From NCBI GenBank assembly GCA_019137255.1, contig WPDH01000028.1, positions 248,001-312,000 of the forward strand: 64,000 bases of DNA, given 5' to 3'. Source of the DNA: Corinectria fuckeliana. Taxonomy: Eukaryota > Ascomycota > Sordariomycetes > Hypocreales > Nectriaceae. The notes under the pieces were generated by a model. It did not search any database, was not told the DNA's origin, and saw only the letters and a program-made list of their open reading frames with translations. The translations under genes and the position numbers were made by a program. Positions 42,926-54,398 of this stretch are shown one piece after another (positions within the stretch are counted from its first letter, which is position 1; every line of letters begins with the position of its first letter).

Positions 42926-45069
42926 CTAGGCCATGTCATCTACTCTCCGAGCCGGCGGTAGTTGTCGCCGAGTTGCCTTCTTGCTGACGGTATACACTAG
43001 GTCTTGGTTCCAAAGCTGGCAAATCAGCGCCTGAGCGCTAGGGATCGTGCCATATAAAGGGGCCACAAGGGGGACCATGAGGTAGTCCTTCCAGTTGTTG
43101 CGCAGAGCTCGTCGTGAGAAATCCATTCCATCGCCCAAGCCCGCCTTGGCCATCTCCCTCTCGCGAGCCGCGACACCGACACGGTGGAAACTTTCGTAGA
43201 GAAACATGTAAACAGAAATCTGGAGGAAGCCAAATATTCGAATAGTGTTGGACCACGTAAATACCCAAGCCAAATTGTGAGGGTCTTCCTTGCCCTCCGT
43301 GATCTTAACGTATACGGTAGATGCAACAACAAGAATGGCCATGTGAACGGGGAGGAAGTGCGCCTCGAAGATTCGATGCACCATATAAAAGACATGCTCC
43401 CAATGAGGCTCCTTGATCGTGTCCTTGGTAATATCCGAAAAGATGCCGTTCTCGCCAGGTTGAGCCATGTTGTCGTCGCTGAGCTGGCTGTCCGGGATGA
43501 ACAGGTCGGCGCTGTCGCTCTGAGTGCAATGAAGAGGCTGGTATGCCCGGGAAGTGTGCTTTCGGTCTTGCCACATCCCTACCAGCTTCCGCATAGCAAA
43601 ACCAGTGTCAAGGGCACCCCACATGTGACGAAGGGCCTGCTTGTAACGGGCTTTTATATCGGCGAAAGCACCATACCAGCCGGGACCGCCTCCGCCAGTA
43701 ACATTGCTTTGGCTGACTGGGCTGTTGATGATACGGCTGGTCAGGTTTCCGTTTAGGGCAAAGAAGCACTTGATGTACATATGCAAATCCTCGCCAATGG
43801 CCTCGCCGTCACAATCCCAACCGCCAACCCGGTCAACCAGATCCAGAGGTAGGGAGTAGACGGACGTCGGTGGGGCGATGCTGGAACCACGGTAGAGACC
43901 AGACATGCCGGCAGCGACCCAGACGATGTCGGCGACACGGACAAGAGGGTGGACGTTGTGCGCATTACGATCGAAAATTATGGGAGCTGAGTAGAGCGTC
44001 GTGGTCGCGGTTTCCGGGTAGGACAAATGCATGTTGGTGAGGAGTGTGAAGTAATCGGCGGAGAGGTGGCTGTCAGCTGTAGTAGTTGGAAATGCCCCTT
44101 GTCAGCAACGAGTCCAACTGAAGCTTGAGGCGCACACACCATCAATCCCAGTGATAATAACGTCTTTTCTAACTCCCTTCGTGTACTTGGCACTGAGTTT
44201 GCGAGCGGCCCAACCGATGTTACTTCCCTTTCCAGCAGCTTCGTCAGGGATATCTGATGGGTGTAGAGTTAAGTCGATCGATCGGAATTTCTTGGCGAAT
44301 TCCTGAATGAGACCCATGGCCTTCGACTCCGCATTACTCTCCCGCTGTTCCATCGCGAGGTAAACCTAGTGCGCGAGCGTTGGCAACTGTCTTGAGAGTA
44401 TAGAATTGTTGCGCATCGCCAATAGTAGGTCTTCATTCGGGGTGGCTGAGCAGAGAGTTGATGCTGAAGTGTGAATAAGAAGCATAGACTTACATCGTAC
44501 GAATCATAAGCCCGCGGATGGCATGATAGAACCTCGAGTGTCTCCTTAAGAGTGTTGTGCTCCTCCTTATAGTTCGGGATGACGATGGCATGTATTACTG
44601 TATCTGCTGCGGTTGACACACCATCGGTGAAAGACTCGGGATCGAGGTCGCCGGCTTCGCTAGCGGTAGAGGAGCTGCTGTTGTAACTAGAGATGAGGGT
44701 CTCGGAACTTGACACCGATGTGTAGGAACCACGACGCGAAGCAAGCGTCTTGAGGTCGAGGAGAGAATGGCTCTGGGCGGAACGTTTGAGAGTCTGGGTA
44801 AGGTGCCAGACTGTCCAGCAGGCTCGGAGCGGGAACAGACAGACGAGGAGGTGAATAAAGAGACAGTAGTAGGCGAAGATGAAGGTCCAGATACCAGCGC
44901 CGGTGGTCGAGGTTGACGAGTAGTACGAACCTTGGTTATCGGGTTGTTCATATTTGTATCGATGTTGCTGGAGGGAGGATTCTTGCGAGATAACCCAGTA
45001 GCATAGCGCAATGAGCAGAATCATGCTCAAGCCACCAGCGCGCCTCGACACCCAGTTGAAGAGAGACAT
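42926..45069 (-). CDS. Membrane-bound family 2-type glycosyltransferase (650 aa)
   Basis: Exons on the minus strand: 45069-44494, 44365-44140, 44076-42926; introns of 128 and 63 bp have GT-AG ends and the frame closes. Two N-terminal hydrophobic helices (about residues 12-28 and 59-82) are followed by a Ser-rich linker. A GT2-like catalytic domain follows: AIVIPNYKEE, then DVIITGIDADSHLS with an Asp-Ala-Asp metal-binding motif. A GEDLHMYIK acceptor-site motif and a QALRHMWG stretch resembling the QxxRW motif of processive enzymes complete it. Three C-terminal hydrophobic helices (HMAILVVASTVYV, IFGFLQISVYMFL, LMVPLVAPLYG) complete an integral-membrane topology. It probably uses a nucleotide sugar at the plasma or Golgi membrane. 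Fungal GT2 proteins of this sort affect cell wall and hyphal growth, but the product here is unknown. Confidence 0.85.
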
Positions 45070-48000
45070 GGTCGGCAGCTAGCGAAGGAGTTGAAGAAGG
45101 CGTGCAGGCTGGGTTATGGAGCACTGCAGAAAGGAGGCCAGGAGGAGGGAGCACCGAAAAGGCACCAGCGGTCGAGAGAGAGGTAAGTGGATGGATACCT
45201 ATGGAGAAGGGGAGAAGAGATTTTGAAGGCTACTAGTATGAGGATGAGAGGAAGGGGAGATATGAGGAGGAAGGAAGAAGAAACAGATAAAGCGATGTCG
45301 AAGATACTAGTAGGTATTAGGACTTGGGAGCTACCTAACGTACCTAAGATCGAAGACAGTGACAGTGACAGTAATAGTGATATAGAGAGAGAGTAGGTAG
45401 GAGGTTGAGCTACCTCGATGACGATGCAAGATTAGGTAGGTAGGTAAGTACCTAGTTCTTGAGAAGGTACAGTAAGTACCTGACAATACAGCCCAGCCCA
45501 GCACACAGATGCTCGAAGAGAGGGTCGGAGACGAGCAAGGGATGAGTGAAGCAAGCAAGTGAGTGGCGAGACGGCAAGTCAAGGTAAGGCAACAAACAGA
45601 TTGACAAGCCAGTGAAATATGGTTAACGTGGGGTGCCGGTAGGGCAGATTGGCAAGGGCCCTGTCCCGTCTCCTTTAGGTAGCTCAACCCCGAAGAAAAA
45701 TTGATTGACCCAGTCGCAATAAAGGAGAGCTAAGGCTGGTAGTTCTGCTCCAACCAGGCTCGCGTTCTGAAGGATGTGGATTTATATGATACATGAGTGA
45801 GGTGGACTGAACGAATATGGGAGAGACAAAGAAGGGACTAAGGGACAGGGCAGCACAAGATCTAAGTCGATAGCACCTACCCCCGATCCTATGTGGGTAG
45901 TATGAGGCTAACACAGCAGTTTTAGTATTGTTAGTAGTGGTAGAGGTCCATGTAGTAAAAGGTAGCGTGGGACTCGCCGGGGGCTCAGATAGCTCCATGT
46001 GTACTTCATTTATTAGTAGAGTACCTACTTAGGGACTGAGCAATGTGACTACTACTTAATTACCTAAGTAGGTACCGGGTTGGTTCCTGCGCGCCATACA
46101 GTTGGATGTGTTGTGGAAGAAAGAGGCACGGAGGGCCAGTACCTACCTAGGTACTTAGGTAGTTAGTTAATTGCCTACCTACTTATGACTTTCTAAGCAC
46201 AGCTAACACTGGATGGAACAGTCTGCCTCTGACATCTCGCAAGTCATAACTCGACAATTTCCAGCCCAACATAAAAAGAGTCACTCTGAATCACCCAAAG
46301 CCGTATATCATGCTCAGTCACCATGTTCTAGTTCGCACAGCCGGGCGTGAAATGATACACAGCCCCTGTGTGGGCACCGCGAATCCGGATCCATCCAGCG
46401 CGTGGGTTCCAGGGTGCCCTTTAGCAAGAAACCCCGGGCTAGCTGATATCCAACTACGGTCCTGCTAGTGATCGGTTAATCAGAGAAGCAGGCATTTCCT
46501 TGGCATATTGCCTCTGTCTGCTACTCGACTTGGACGAGAGATGAGAATCTGTTGCTTCGTACTTTTGTCTGTTTCAGCGTTACGGAGTACAAAGCCCAGT
46601 GTTCCTTAGGTACCTACCGTTGGGGCCAACAACACACTCGATCGAAGGAAGCTCGGCAGATTGCGCAAAAGGCAGTACACACTAGGTCTACATGGCTCGC
46701 CCAGGTTGGTTGCTTCACGGTCTCAATAGGGGGAACTTTACGAGATGTCCTCACTGAACGGCCAGCCCGCTGTAGAGCCCGCTGCAAAAACATTGTTGGT
46801 TTGATTAAGATTAAGTGAATCAGGAAGGTCCCCCGAGATGTAATCGTTCGTCTCCTCAGTTTTGGGCTGTCGTGAAATTTAGCAACCGACAGAGCCTGTT
46901 TTTCGCATCGACGGCACCGAAATTTCACCAAACGGATCATCGAAGTCTGTGCCCCAAGCTACCCCTGAGATTCCTAGCGCTTGCGGGAGGGTGCAAAAGG
47001 CTACTACTGGCTTGGATTGTCGATGCTTTGTTGTGAGTTTCGGCAGGACAAGATTCTCGTACACCCACAGTCGAAGTCCCCTTTTGGGTCTAACAGTCCA
47101 GGCTTGGTACTTACTCCCGTCTTTTGTTTTTCGTTTTGGGAATCTTTTTTCGTTTATTGTTCTAGGCTTTCGATGTGCCCTGGTCATCAACACCACCATG
47201 TATCATCAATAACAAACCCACTAGCACACACAGAATGCATACACCATGTCAGTCAAAGTTCAGCAAAGACGCGCGTCTCGTTGCTGTTTTTTCTTTTATT
47301 TGGTACCGGAAACTAACACGTCCGCTATGCTACCGTCTCGGTGCCACGAGAAGTCGTTACCTGCGGATATCGTCCTTGTGCTGCGTTGCGCTCCCGGCAG
47401 CGCTGTTTGATATTTGATGGTCACACCACATGGACGTGCGTCTCCGAATCGACGGTGTGACTTCCACGAACTACACCTGTCAACCAATCATCTGGACACT
47501 CTCGCTGCCCTGTTCGCCGTCCCTCGTAGTTATGCCGAGATCATCACCATTCTACTCTACCCTAGTCTTGTCATTTCTTCAGCCCCTCGCCTCTATCACC
47601 ATCTGCTATCAAGTTCGCTTAGGTCACAGGAGCCTTGGCCGCCCACCCCAGATGCTACGGCAGAAATCTCCCTTGGACCCTTGAGCCTTCTCCGCTGGCC
47701 AACGTTCGCCCATGGCTCACTCTCACTGGCCCCTTCAGACCTCGGCGTGACCTTAGAGCGCTCTGGGCACGCGGTCGGCCGCTGAGACATAGCTCGTCAA
47801 TAGAAATGATTGTCTACGGCACGCCTTGCTACTACTGGCTGGTGGTCCGCCGCACGCCAAGTTATATTTCGAGCGGGGCCCCTTCCGTCTAACATTAGGG
47901 CTCTAGGCGAAGTCGTCTTTTCAAGACTGCAACCCGGCAGTCAACTAGTACTAGTAGTTACCTTCCCGTCCCCCCTTGTCCGTCATTGGCCACATGTCTT

Positions 48001-48869
48001 GGCGATTGGATCTCAGGTACTCAAACACTCCGGGCAATGGATCCCTGTACAACCTTTTCTCGTCGTCTTCTAGATGCCTTTCTCCAATAACACGATCAGG
48101 CTTTGGGCGGGTAGCGCTGTAAGAAAGTCGTGCCAGAAAATGGAAACACGATCCATCTTGGTGCTCTTTTTTAGTGTCATGTTGGGCTATGCCGTCATTA
48201 CGGGAGTCATGGGGACAGTGGAGCGAGCTCTTGGTCGTCCCAGCGTGTCCCACGCCTCGGTTGTGATGCTGGACTCTTGGGTTCCCAGTGTTGGTGGTCG
48301 AGGTGATTTACCATGGTGAGGACTCGCCCTTGATTCCGCCCGAGTACAGCGTCTTGTGACTGGTGGCTGATCGTCAAGAGAAGATAGTTCTTCAATCACG
48401 ATTTCGACTGGCTTCGCAGCAGCTTACAATAAGGATGCAGCCAAACTCGCTCAGCTTTCACCAGTGTGCCCTGAGCATATCAGGAACCAACGTTTATTTC
48501 GATGAGACTTGATGACGAGATGCCTTGTAGACCGCATTATGCTTGCGTTCAGTTATATTCATTTTCCACTTTGTAAGTCAGAAGGGTATCTTCTAATGCT
48601 AGTTTCACCTCTCGTTCGCCAGAGCTTTGTTACCCCTTCATTACTAGCCTCGCTGCTCCCCGAGCAGCGCTTTAGATTACAAACCTGAACGCCTCATCTT
48701 ATCCGATGCAGCTATCTGACGTACGTACCTCCTCGCATTATGGCCTGAAGTATATCACACTGGAGGGCTACATGGTTCTCCCATGCCATCCTTTCAAGCT
48801 GCGCCACCTGGAACCCGTCTTCCTCGTTTTCTCTTTGTCGTTGTCGTTATATTCTTGTTTATCATCATC
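45070..48869. other. 3.8-kb gene-poor stretch
   Basis: The first 1.1 kb is the upstream region of the glycosyltransferase gene and is dense in TAGGTA-type motifs (45310-45480, 46010-46185, 46607). From 46200 to 48870 base composition resembles the genic part of the window. The open frames are short (under about 125 codons), overlap one another and show no recognisable domain. It could hold a non-coding RNA, a decayed gene or long regulatory DNA. I see no tRNA or rRNA. Confidence 0.45.
45431..45456. repeat. TAGGTAGG-type simple tract
   Basis: TTAGGTAGGTAGGTAAGTACC upstream of the glycosyltransferase gene. It belongs to the same motif family as the tract at 31518. Confidence 0.75.
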
Positions 48870-49646
48870 TTATGGTGCCTTCTCGAACAGCTTCTGGATA
48901 GGTTTCGCGGCCTGATATGATGTAAGTTTCTGACCGCTTAAAGGACGAATTCAGCCACTCAATTGCGCGGAAGGGACTTACGTCAATGAACTTTTCCAAG
49001 TCGTTGTCCAAGCTGGCTAAATCGTCCTTCCTCCGCTTGTTGTCCGCAATCAACTTCTGCTTTCGCTTCAGAAGCTCCTGTCTCTGCTGCTCTAAGGCCT
49101 CCCGCTCTGCCCTTTCATGGTCGATGCGGGCCACCATCAACGTGTTTTCGTCATCGTCTTGGTGTTCGGGGTGCTGAGCGAGGAAATCTTCGACGGATAT
49201 AAGTGGAAGTTGCTGGTATTTGTGACTACAGCCATGGATTAGCATATCCCTGGCGAAAGATGACGGTGACCCTGCTCCGCCCATGGTACCCACTCGTAAG
49301 ACTCGCAGGCAGTTATCTCCCCCTGAAGATGCCGCTGCTCGTAGAAGAGGTTCTGGAGTTGGAGGTGCAGGCGGTCGACCTCTTGACGCGCCTCGGCCGT
49401 CTCAGCCTTTGTCTCGCGTGCCGAGAAACAGGCGTTCCGATGCAGTCCGCGCAGGTGCGAGATATTTGTGAACAGCAGCTTCTGCTGCTTAGCAATGTCT
49501 GCTTGTGCTTCGGCGGCGGCGGAGTTGGACACGTCATAGTTTTGTTCGACGGCTTTGACGAGGGCGTCGGCTTGATCGCGTGCCTGGTCCGAGATTTGCA
49601 GGACGGCGACGAGGCTGGGCTCGGTGACGATCTTGTCGATAGCCAT
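48870..49646 (-). CDS. THO complex subunit 5-like protein (212 aa)
   Basis: Exons on the minus strand: 49646-49294, 49225-48982, 48911-48870; the short last exon encodes AAKPIQKLFEKAP and the stop, and all phases close. The protein is almost entirely coiled coil. The ACESYDHKYQQLPLI segment, built across intron 1, is the signature region of the THOC5/Fms-interacting protein family, and it is followed by SVEDFLAQHPEH. THOC5 is a subunit of the THO/TREX complex that couples transcription to mRNA export in the nucleus. The 212-residue length fits the short fungal form, which lacks the long C-terminal part of animal THOC5. The assignment rests on the central motif and the coiled-coil pattern. Confidence 0.8.
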
Positions 49647-51203
49647 GGTAGTGCAGTCGATGGCTCAGGAATGGGGCGGGTTCGGAAGAGGCGAGGAAAG
49701 CAAAAGGGCTGGACTTGAGATTTGATGTGATGGGAAGAGGCTCGACGAGGCTGCGATCCCCGACCTAGTGATTGGCAAGAAATTGAGTGGTGTCGCTGGC
49801 GTATGGAGACAAGGCTGAGACGGGTTGGATCCATGGATCGGATCGGAAAAAGTTATACGGAGTAGCTGAGCGTTGGGCCAGCGATTTAGCGTGCCCCCCC
49901 GGCGACTTTTATGCTGAGTACTTAGGTAGCGAGCCTAGTCATAATAACTTGCAAGAGACGTCATGATAAACCCCAAAAAGTCGCTATGATGAGTGGGGGA
50001 AAAGCAGAAAACGGGTAATCTCACAAAAGGCATCCAAGACTGGGTAGGAAAATAGAGTTTAATACCGTTATTCTCTTTCAGTTCGTCGCATTGCAGCTAA
50101 ATTTCCCAGTCGCGGTTGGTGACGTCTCCATTGTGAGCCGTCGAATTTGTTGCTCAGGCACAGGGACCTCGAGGGCCCGGGGGGGCCTCCAGGGGCCTAG
50201 CCGCCCAAATGACCACCCCCTCGCAGCGCGCTTGCGCCATGATTGGTGGGGTGCGTCATGCGCTGACGGGCCGTGGCGAGCTGTCATCCAGTGCCGTCAG
50301 CTTTGGGCTGGGACGGGGCCCTGTGATTCTCGGCTACATCCTCCCGCAGGACCATCGATGGTTATCGGGGGACTAGTTTCGCTCGTGTACATACATAGTC
50401 GCTTAGATTTCTGCAGCGGAATCAAGTCACAGGCCCTCCTGTTAGATACTGGATGGTGAGTGTTGGTCGCAGGATGGAATTACTGGGCGATGAGGTCTTG
50501 GCCTCGCGGCCTTATTTCCCTATTTCCATATGTACGAAGTATCCACTGGGCCTTCGTTGGGGAATCAGTCACTGCCCGTCCAATCACTATTCGTCAGTGG
50601 ATTCCCCCAAGAACCCGGAGGCCCCTTGGGCTTCGCCAAGCCCGACTGCCCCAGAGGCTATCCCAGGAAGTCGCAGGGTCCTAATTTCAGCTTTCTTCCG
50701 TCTTATCCATGGACTTTCACCCTTACATACCCTCGTATCTGCAAAGGCACAAATCACCTCATCGAGCACTATTGCTCCTGCCTTTAGGATCCTTCTACCG
50801 CACACCATTACTTGAAGTTTATAATACTTGCAATCATCAGACCCTTTTCCAAAGACCCGAAGAAAGAACCGGCCTCCCTGTGACAAAACGCGACCCAGGT
50901 CCGACCCTCCAAACTCGGCAATCCCTCTCCACCGCACGGCCAATCACCACCTCGGCTCGCCCTCGACTTGCCGCCGACACAACAACTTCTCCCGAACACC
51001 TATAGAACAGACACGCAGCCAGCTGACGGCCAATTGCACCTTCCGCTCACCGCTCGTGGTCTCGCCAACATCGATTCTGTGAAACCTCAACCCAGTGGCT
51101 CGCATCACAGTCCGGAGGCGGCCTCGCCAAGCCGTTGTCCCGCCGGCTGCCAGCGCAAACATACCTAAACACCGACAAGTCGTCGCGTTTCTAATCCGCC
51201 GCC
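49647..51203. other. Divergent promoter region between the THOC5-like and PAQR genes
   Basis: This 1557-bp stretch includes a GAGGGCCCGGGGGGGCC GC-rich patch at about 50171-50190 and a C-rich plus-strand leader (50840-51200) before the PAQR start. The open frames present overlap and have no recognisable domain. Confidence 0.5.
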
Positions 51204-52697
51204 ATGTCCGATGTAACCACGGCCATCACCACGGCCTACGCCTGCCGGGCCCAGGACGACAACGCCACCACCGTCTCTGGCTCCGATCTCCGGGCCAGCG
51301 ACGAACAGCCCCGCAAGCGTCGACACTCCTTCTTCATCCCCCGCCGTCACTCTATCGTCGGTTCCATCATGGACGGCGAGGAGGGCCTCCTGCTCAAGGT
51401 AGACCTGTTCCTCTCCGAACTTGAGCGCCGCCTCGACTTCATTGAAAGATATGCCGACTTGAGCAAGGACCTGAGCTTTTCTCGCGCCTTCGCCACCCTC
51501 CAGGCCGTCCGTTCCCGATGTTCCCACGCCTCCGAAGAGGTCCTCGGCGTGGGCCGACGCAGATTACATGTCATGGTCGAGACTCTTGAGATGAGATATC
51601 ATCATGGTCTCGAAGCCGCGGAATCATTGAACGAGAAGGCCCGTGTCGGCGTGGAATTGCTGGAGGAGATGTTGACCGAGTTCGAGAACCGGGCTTACAA
51701 GCTGCGCGAGCAAGGTATTGCCAACGCCGCCAATGCCGCTGAGGTCTTCATGGGTGAGGGACGACGGGTCGCCAACAAGAGTTTCGAGCGAGCCATGCGC
51801 GTCGCCATGTCCCTTGAGGAGCACATCCAACAAGCTATTGTCCAGGCCAAGGAGGTGCGCCTAATCAACTACGACGACCTCCCCAACCCATGGCGGAACA
51901 ACCCACACATTATCAAGGGGTACCGCTTTACCGAGTCGAAGCTTGAGTGCGTCCTGTCCGTCTTCAACATTTCCAACGAGCTGGTAAACATCTGGACCCA
52001 TGCCCTCGGCCTCATTGTGGTCCTTGCCATCGCCTTCTGGTTTTACCCGAGCAGCGCGAACTTCTCCCTCAGCACCAAGACAGATGTGTTCGTAGCCGCT
52101 GTCTTCCTCACCATGGCTTGTCTAACTCTAGTGTGCTCGACGGTCTGGCACACGATGAATGCCGTTGCGGATATGAATGCCATCTCCATGTTTGCTTGCG
52201 TGGACTACACTGGCATTTCGCTGCTCATTGCAGCGTCCATCATGACAACCGAGTATACTGCCTTTTACTGCGACCCTGTCAGTCGCTGGACCTATATGAC
52301 CCTGACGGCCCTGCTTGGGCTCGGTGGCGTCATCCTTCCCTGGCACCCTAGGTTCAATGGTGCTGACATGGCCTGGGTGCGCGTTGCTTTCTATGTCGGC
52401 CTGGCATTGACCGGCTTCCTGCCCATCGTCCAGCTGGCTTGCACGCATGGGTTGGATTTTGTCCGCGACTTCTATTCGCCCATTTCCAAGTCTGTTCTGG
52501 TCTACTTTGGCGGTGCTATTGTCTACGCCAGCAAGATCCCGGAACGATGGTGCCCTGGTATGTTCGACTATGTTGGAGGCAGCCACAACCTCTGGCATGC
52601 TGCAGTGCTTGGTGGCATCCTGTTTCACTACACGGCCATGGAGTCGTTCTTCGCCAACGCCTTCCACCGCGCTGAGGCAGGCTGTCCTAGCTACTAA
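51204..52697 (+). CDS. IZH3: PAQR/hemolysin III family seven-TM protein, Izh3-type (497 aa)
   Basis: A single exon with a strong start context (CCGCCATGTCC). Residues 1-225 form a cytosolic helical/coiled-coil extension with a basic KRRHSFFIPRRHS patch. This long N-terminal region marks the Izh3-type branch rather than the short Izh1/2/4 types. The conserved entry motif LPNPWRNNPHIIKGYR precedes seven hydrophobic helices between about residues 260 and 490. PAQR hallmark residues are visible: the ESKLECVLSVFNISNE segment, Ser/His in CSTVWHTMN, Asp in FACVDYTGIS and the C-terminal HNLWH metal-binding His pair. Family members are Zn-dependent membrane hydrolases or receptors (adiponectin/progestin receptor relatives); yeast Izh proteins affect zinc and sterol homeostasis. 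No intron or defect is seen. Confidence 0.93.
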   Translation: MSDVTTAITTAYACRAQDDNATTVSGSDLRASDEQPRKRRHSFFIPRRHSIVGSIMDGEEGLLLKVDLFLSELERRLDFIERYADLSKDLSFSRAFATLQAVRSRCSHASEEVLGVGRRRLHVMVETLEMRYHHGLEAAESLNEKARVGVELLEEMLTEFENRAYKLREQGIANAANAAEVFMGEGRRVANKSFERAMRVAMSLEEHIQQAIVQAKEVRLINYDDLPNPWRNNPHIIKGYRFTESKLECVLSVFNISNELVNIWTHALGLIVVLAIAFWFYPSSANFSLSTKTDVFVAAVFLTMACLTLVCSTVWHTMNAVADMNAISMFACVDYTGISLLIAASIMTTEYTAFYCDPVSRWTYMTLTALLGLGGVILPWHPRFNGADMAWVRVAFYVGLALTGFLPIVQLACTHGLDFVRDFYSPISKSVLVYFGGAIVYASKIPERWCPGMFDYVGGSHNLWHAAVLGGILFHYTAMESFFANAFHRAEAGCPSY

Positions 52698-52930
52698 GAA
52701 GACTGGCTCCCATGATAAATTCGGGAGACTATATTCACATAGAATAATCGTGTCGACTGACTACCTGGATCCTAAAGCTTCTTCTCCTCGATGGATCAGG
52801 TTTCCGATCTTTCGCCAGACCCCCTGTGATCGCAAGACAACTCCCTTGAAGCTTTCCAAAGGGATCCAAGGAAGCCCAAGCAGGTACACCACCAATTCAG
52901 GAGCTACCAAAACAAAAAAACCACGATGGC

Positions 52931-53612
52931 CTAGACGATTGTCCACGCCAAGCTCGATTTTGGTTCCCGCCGGACAGTTCCTGACGAAGTGGCGTGCAGT
53001 GGTACCGAGTCAGTGATAGTTGGCGCCCCAGCAGGAGCATCAGAGGCGGTAATCGATTCCTCTGCTGTCGCTTGGTGGATGAGGAGCTTGGGATCTGTGA
53101 CAGTGGTCGTTCCTGGAACCAAACCGACGCTAATGACTTTGTCATCGTCGTCGTTACTCTTGACTGTTGTTAAGTCGGCAACATCATCGAGGATTTCTAA
53201 GCCCACTGCTTTGCAATTATCGACAACCTTGCCCTTTGCCATACCATTAGCTTGTTGCTGCATTTGGACTACGCGAGAGGAGCCCCGTACCTCGACGCAG
53301 CATAACCCGGTGTCAAGTGCACAGCAGCAAACGGCTTTGCAGTGTTCAGATTCCTTGGGGGCAATATTTCTGAGTGCATGGTCAGAATTCGATCATAAGT
53401 GAAGACACCACGAGTTGCCTGGCCTGGCCGAGGACTGGGGTAATACCAACTCGCACTGATTTTTCACCGAGCCACCCTTTGCCCAACATCTCCTCGCTCG
53501 CAGTCCCAACACCGGTATGCAGAAGCTGATACTTGGCGAGCAAGGGGCTCTCATTAGCGTCTGCGGCAGATGCCCCAGCCACGAGGACGAAAAGGAACGT
53601 TGCGAGACGCAT
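52931..53612 (-). CDS. Possible small secreted Cys-rich protein, splicing unresolved
   Basis: Two minus-strand frames may be exons of one gene. The upstream frame has a Met at 53612 followed by RLATFLFVLVAGASA and ADANES, a textbook signal peptide with an Ala-X-Ala site; it stays open to 53382. The downstream frame (from about 53360 to the stop at 52931) begins with a Cys cluster HCKAVCCCALDTGLCC and then a Lys/Asp-rich tail. A CTGAC branch-like site and CACTCAG acceptor lie at about 53362-53378. I could not find a standard donor that joins the two in phase, so exon borders are not given. It could be a secreted effector-like protein, a decayed gene, or two chance frames. Confidence 0.35.
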
Positions 53613-54398
53613 GAGCATGACGATAGGGTTGGAGTGTGCCTGAACGTTGTTCCTGCGTGGATGATGAATGAGAATCATGGCGCCTTTCGAGTGTTAGGTA
53701 GTGACCGACTGACAGGTGGTTGCAGGTGGCGGCGGGTAGCAGTCGTTTTCCGCAAAGCATTCTACATTGGCATAGAATAGATACATGGGCGGCGTTTCTG
53801 GTCTGGGGGCACACCTAGCATACGCATTGGGATAACGGTTCACACTTGACGTTAATCAGGGACGTAAATAATAAACTACCCTAATAAAGCATTCGTACAT
53901 TCATGAATTCATCCAGAGAAGCCAAACCAAATTACATCGATGCTTTGTCCATGGCCCAAGATGCCACCGGTTCTTGGGCGCGCAACGACAAAACTCCCTC
54001 AGCACAAAGCACGTTTCGCCCATTAATTAAGTATGTATCGTACAGAGGCTGGCTTGGATGCGGCATATGCATAGAACACCCCGACAAGCCTGCAGACCCA
54101 GGCCGGGGATGTTTGTGGCGTGCCTTGTCCAAGCCGATGTTGCATAAGCGATGGAGAGTATCCGCAACCCTGATATCCGGGTCGGACCGTTGAACTGTGG
54201 CTTACGATTAACCTGCATCATGCAGCCTTTGAGAACCCGTCTCATGCCGCCAAGAATAGTTCCCAATGAGTGTGGCAGGCCAGGGCGTACGAGGGCTGCA
54301 TCCTCGTCTGTGATCCGTCCTCTGGCCTGCCCGGGCAGGCATCGTGGCGTGTTGCCAAGATCCTACGATACCCTGCTGTTGAGTGGCCGACTTGGGCC
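53613..54398. other. Intergenic region
   Basis: About 790 bp between the doubtful secreted-protein frame and the BUB2 stop. The small frames on both strands are overlapping and featureless. Nothing else is supported. Confidence 0.45.

Noticed and set aside
47414..48319. Overlapping small frames on both strands
   Set aside because: All are short, overlap one another, and lack start context, domains and plausible splice partners.
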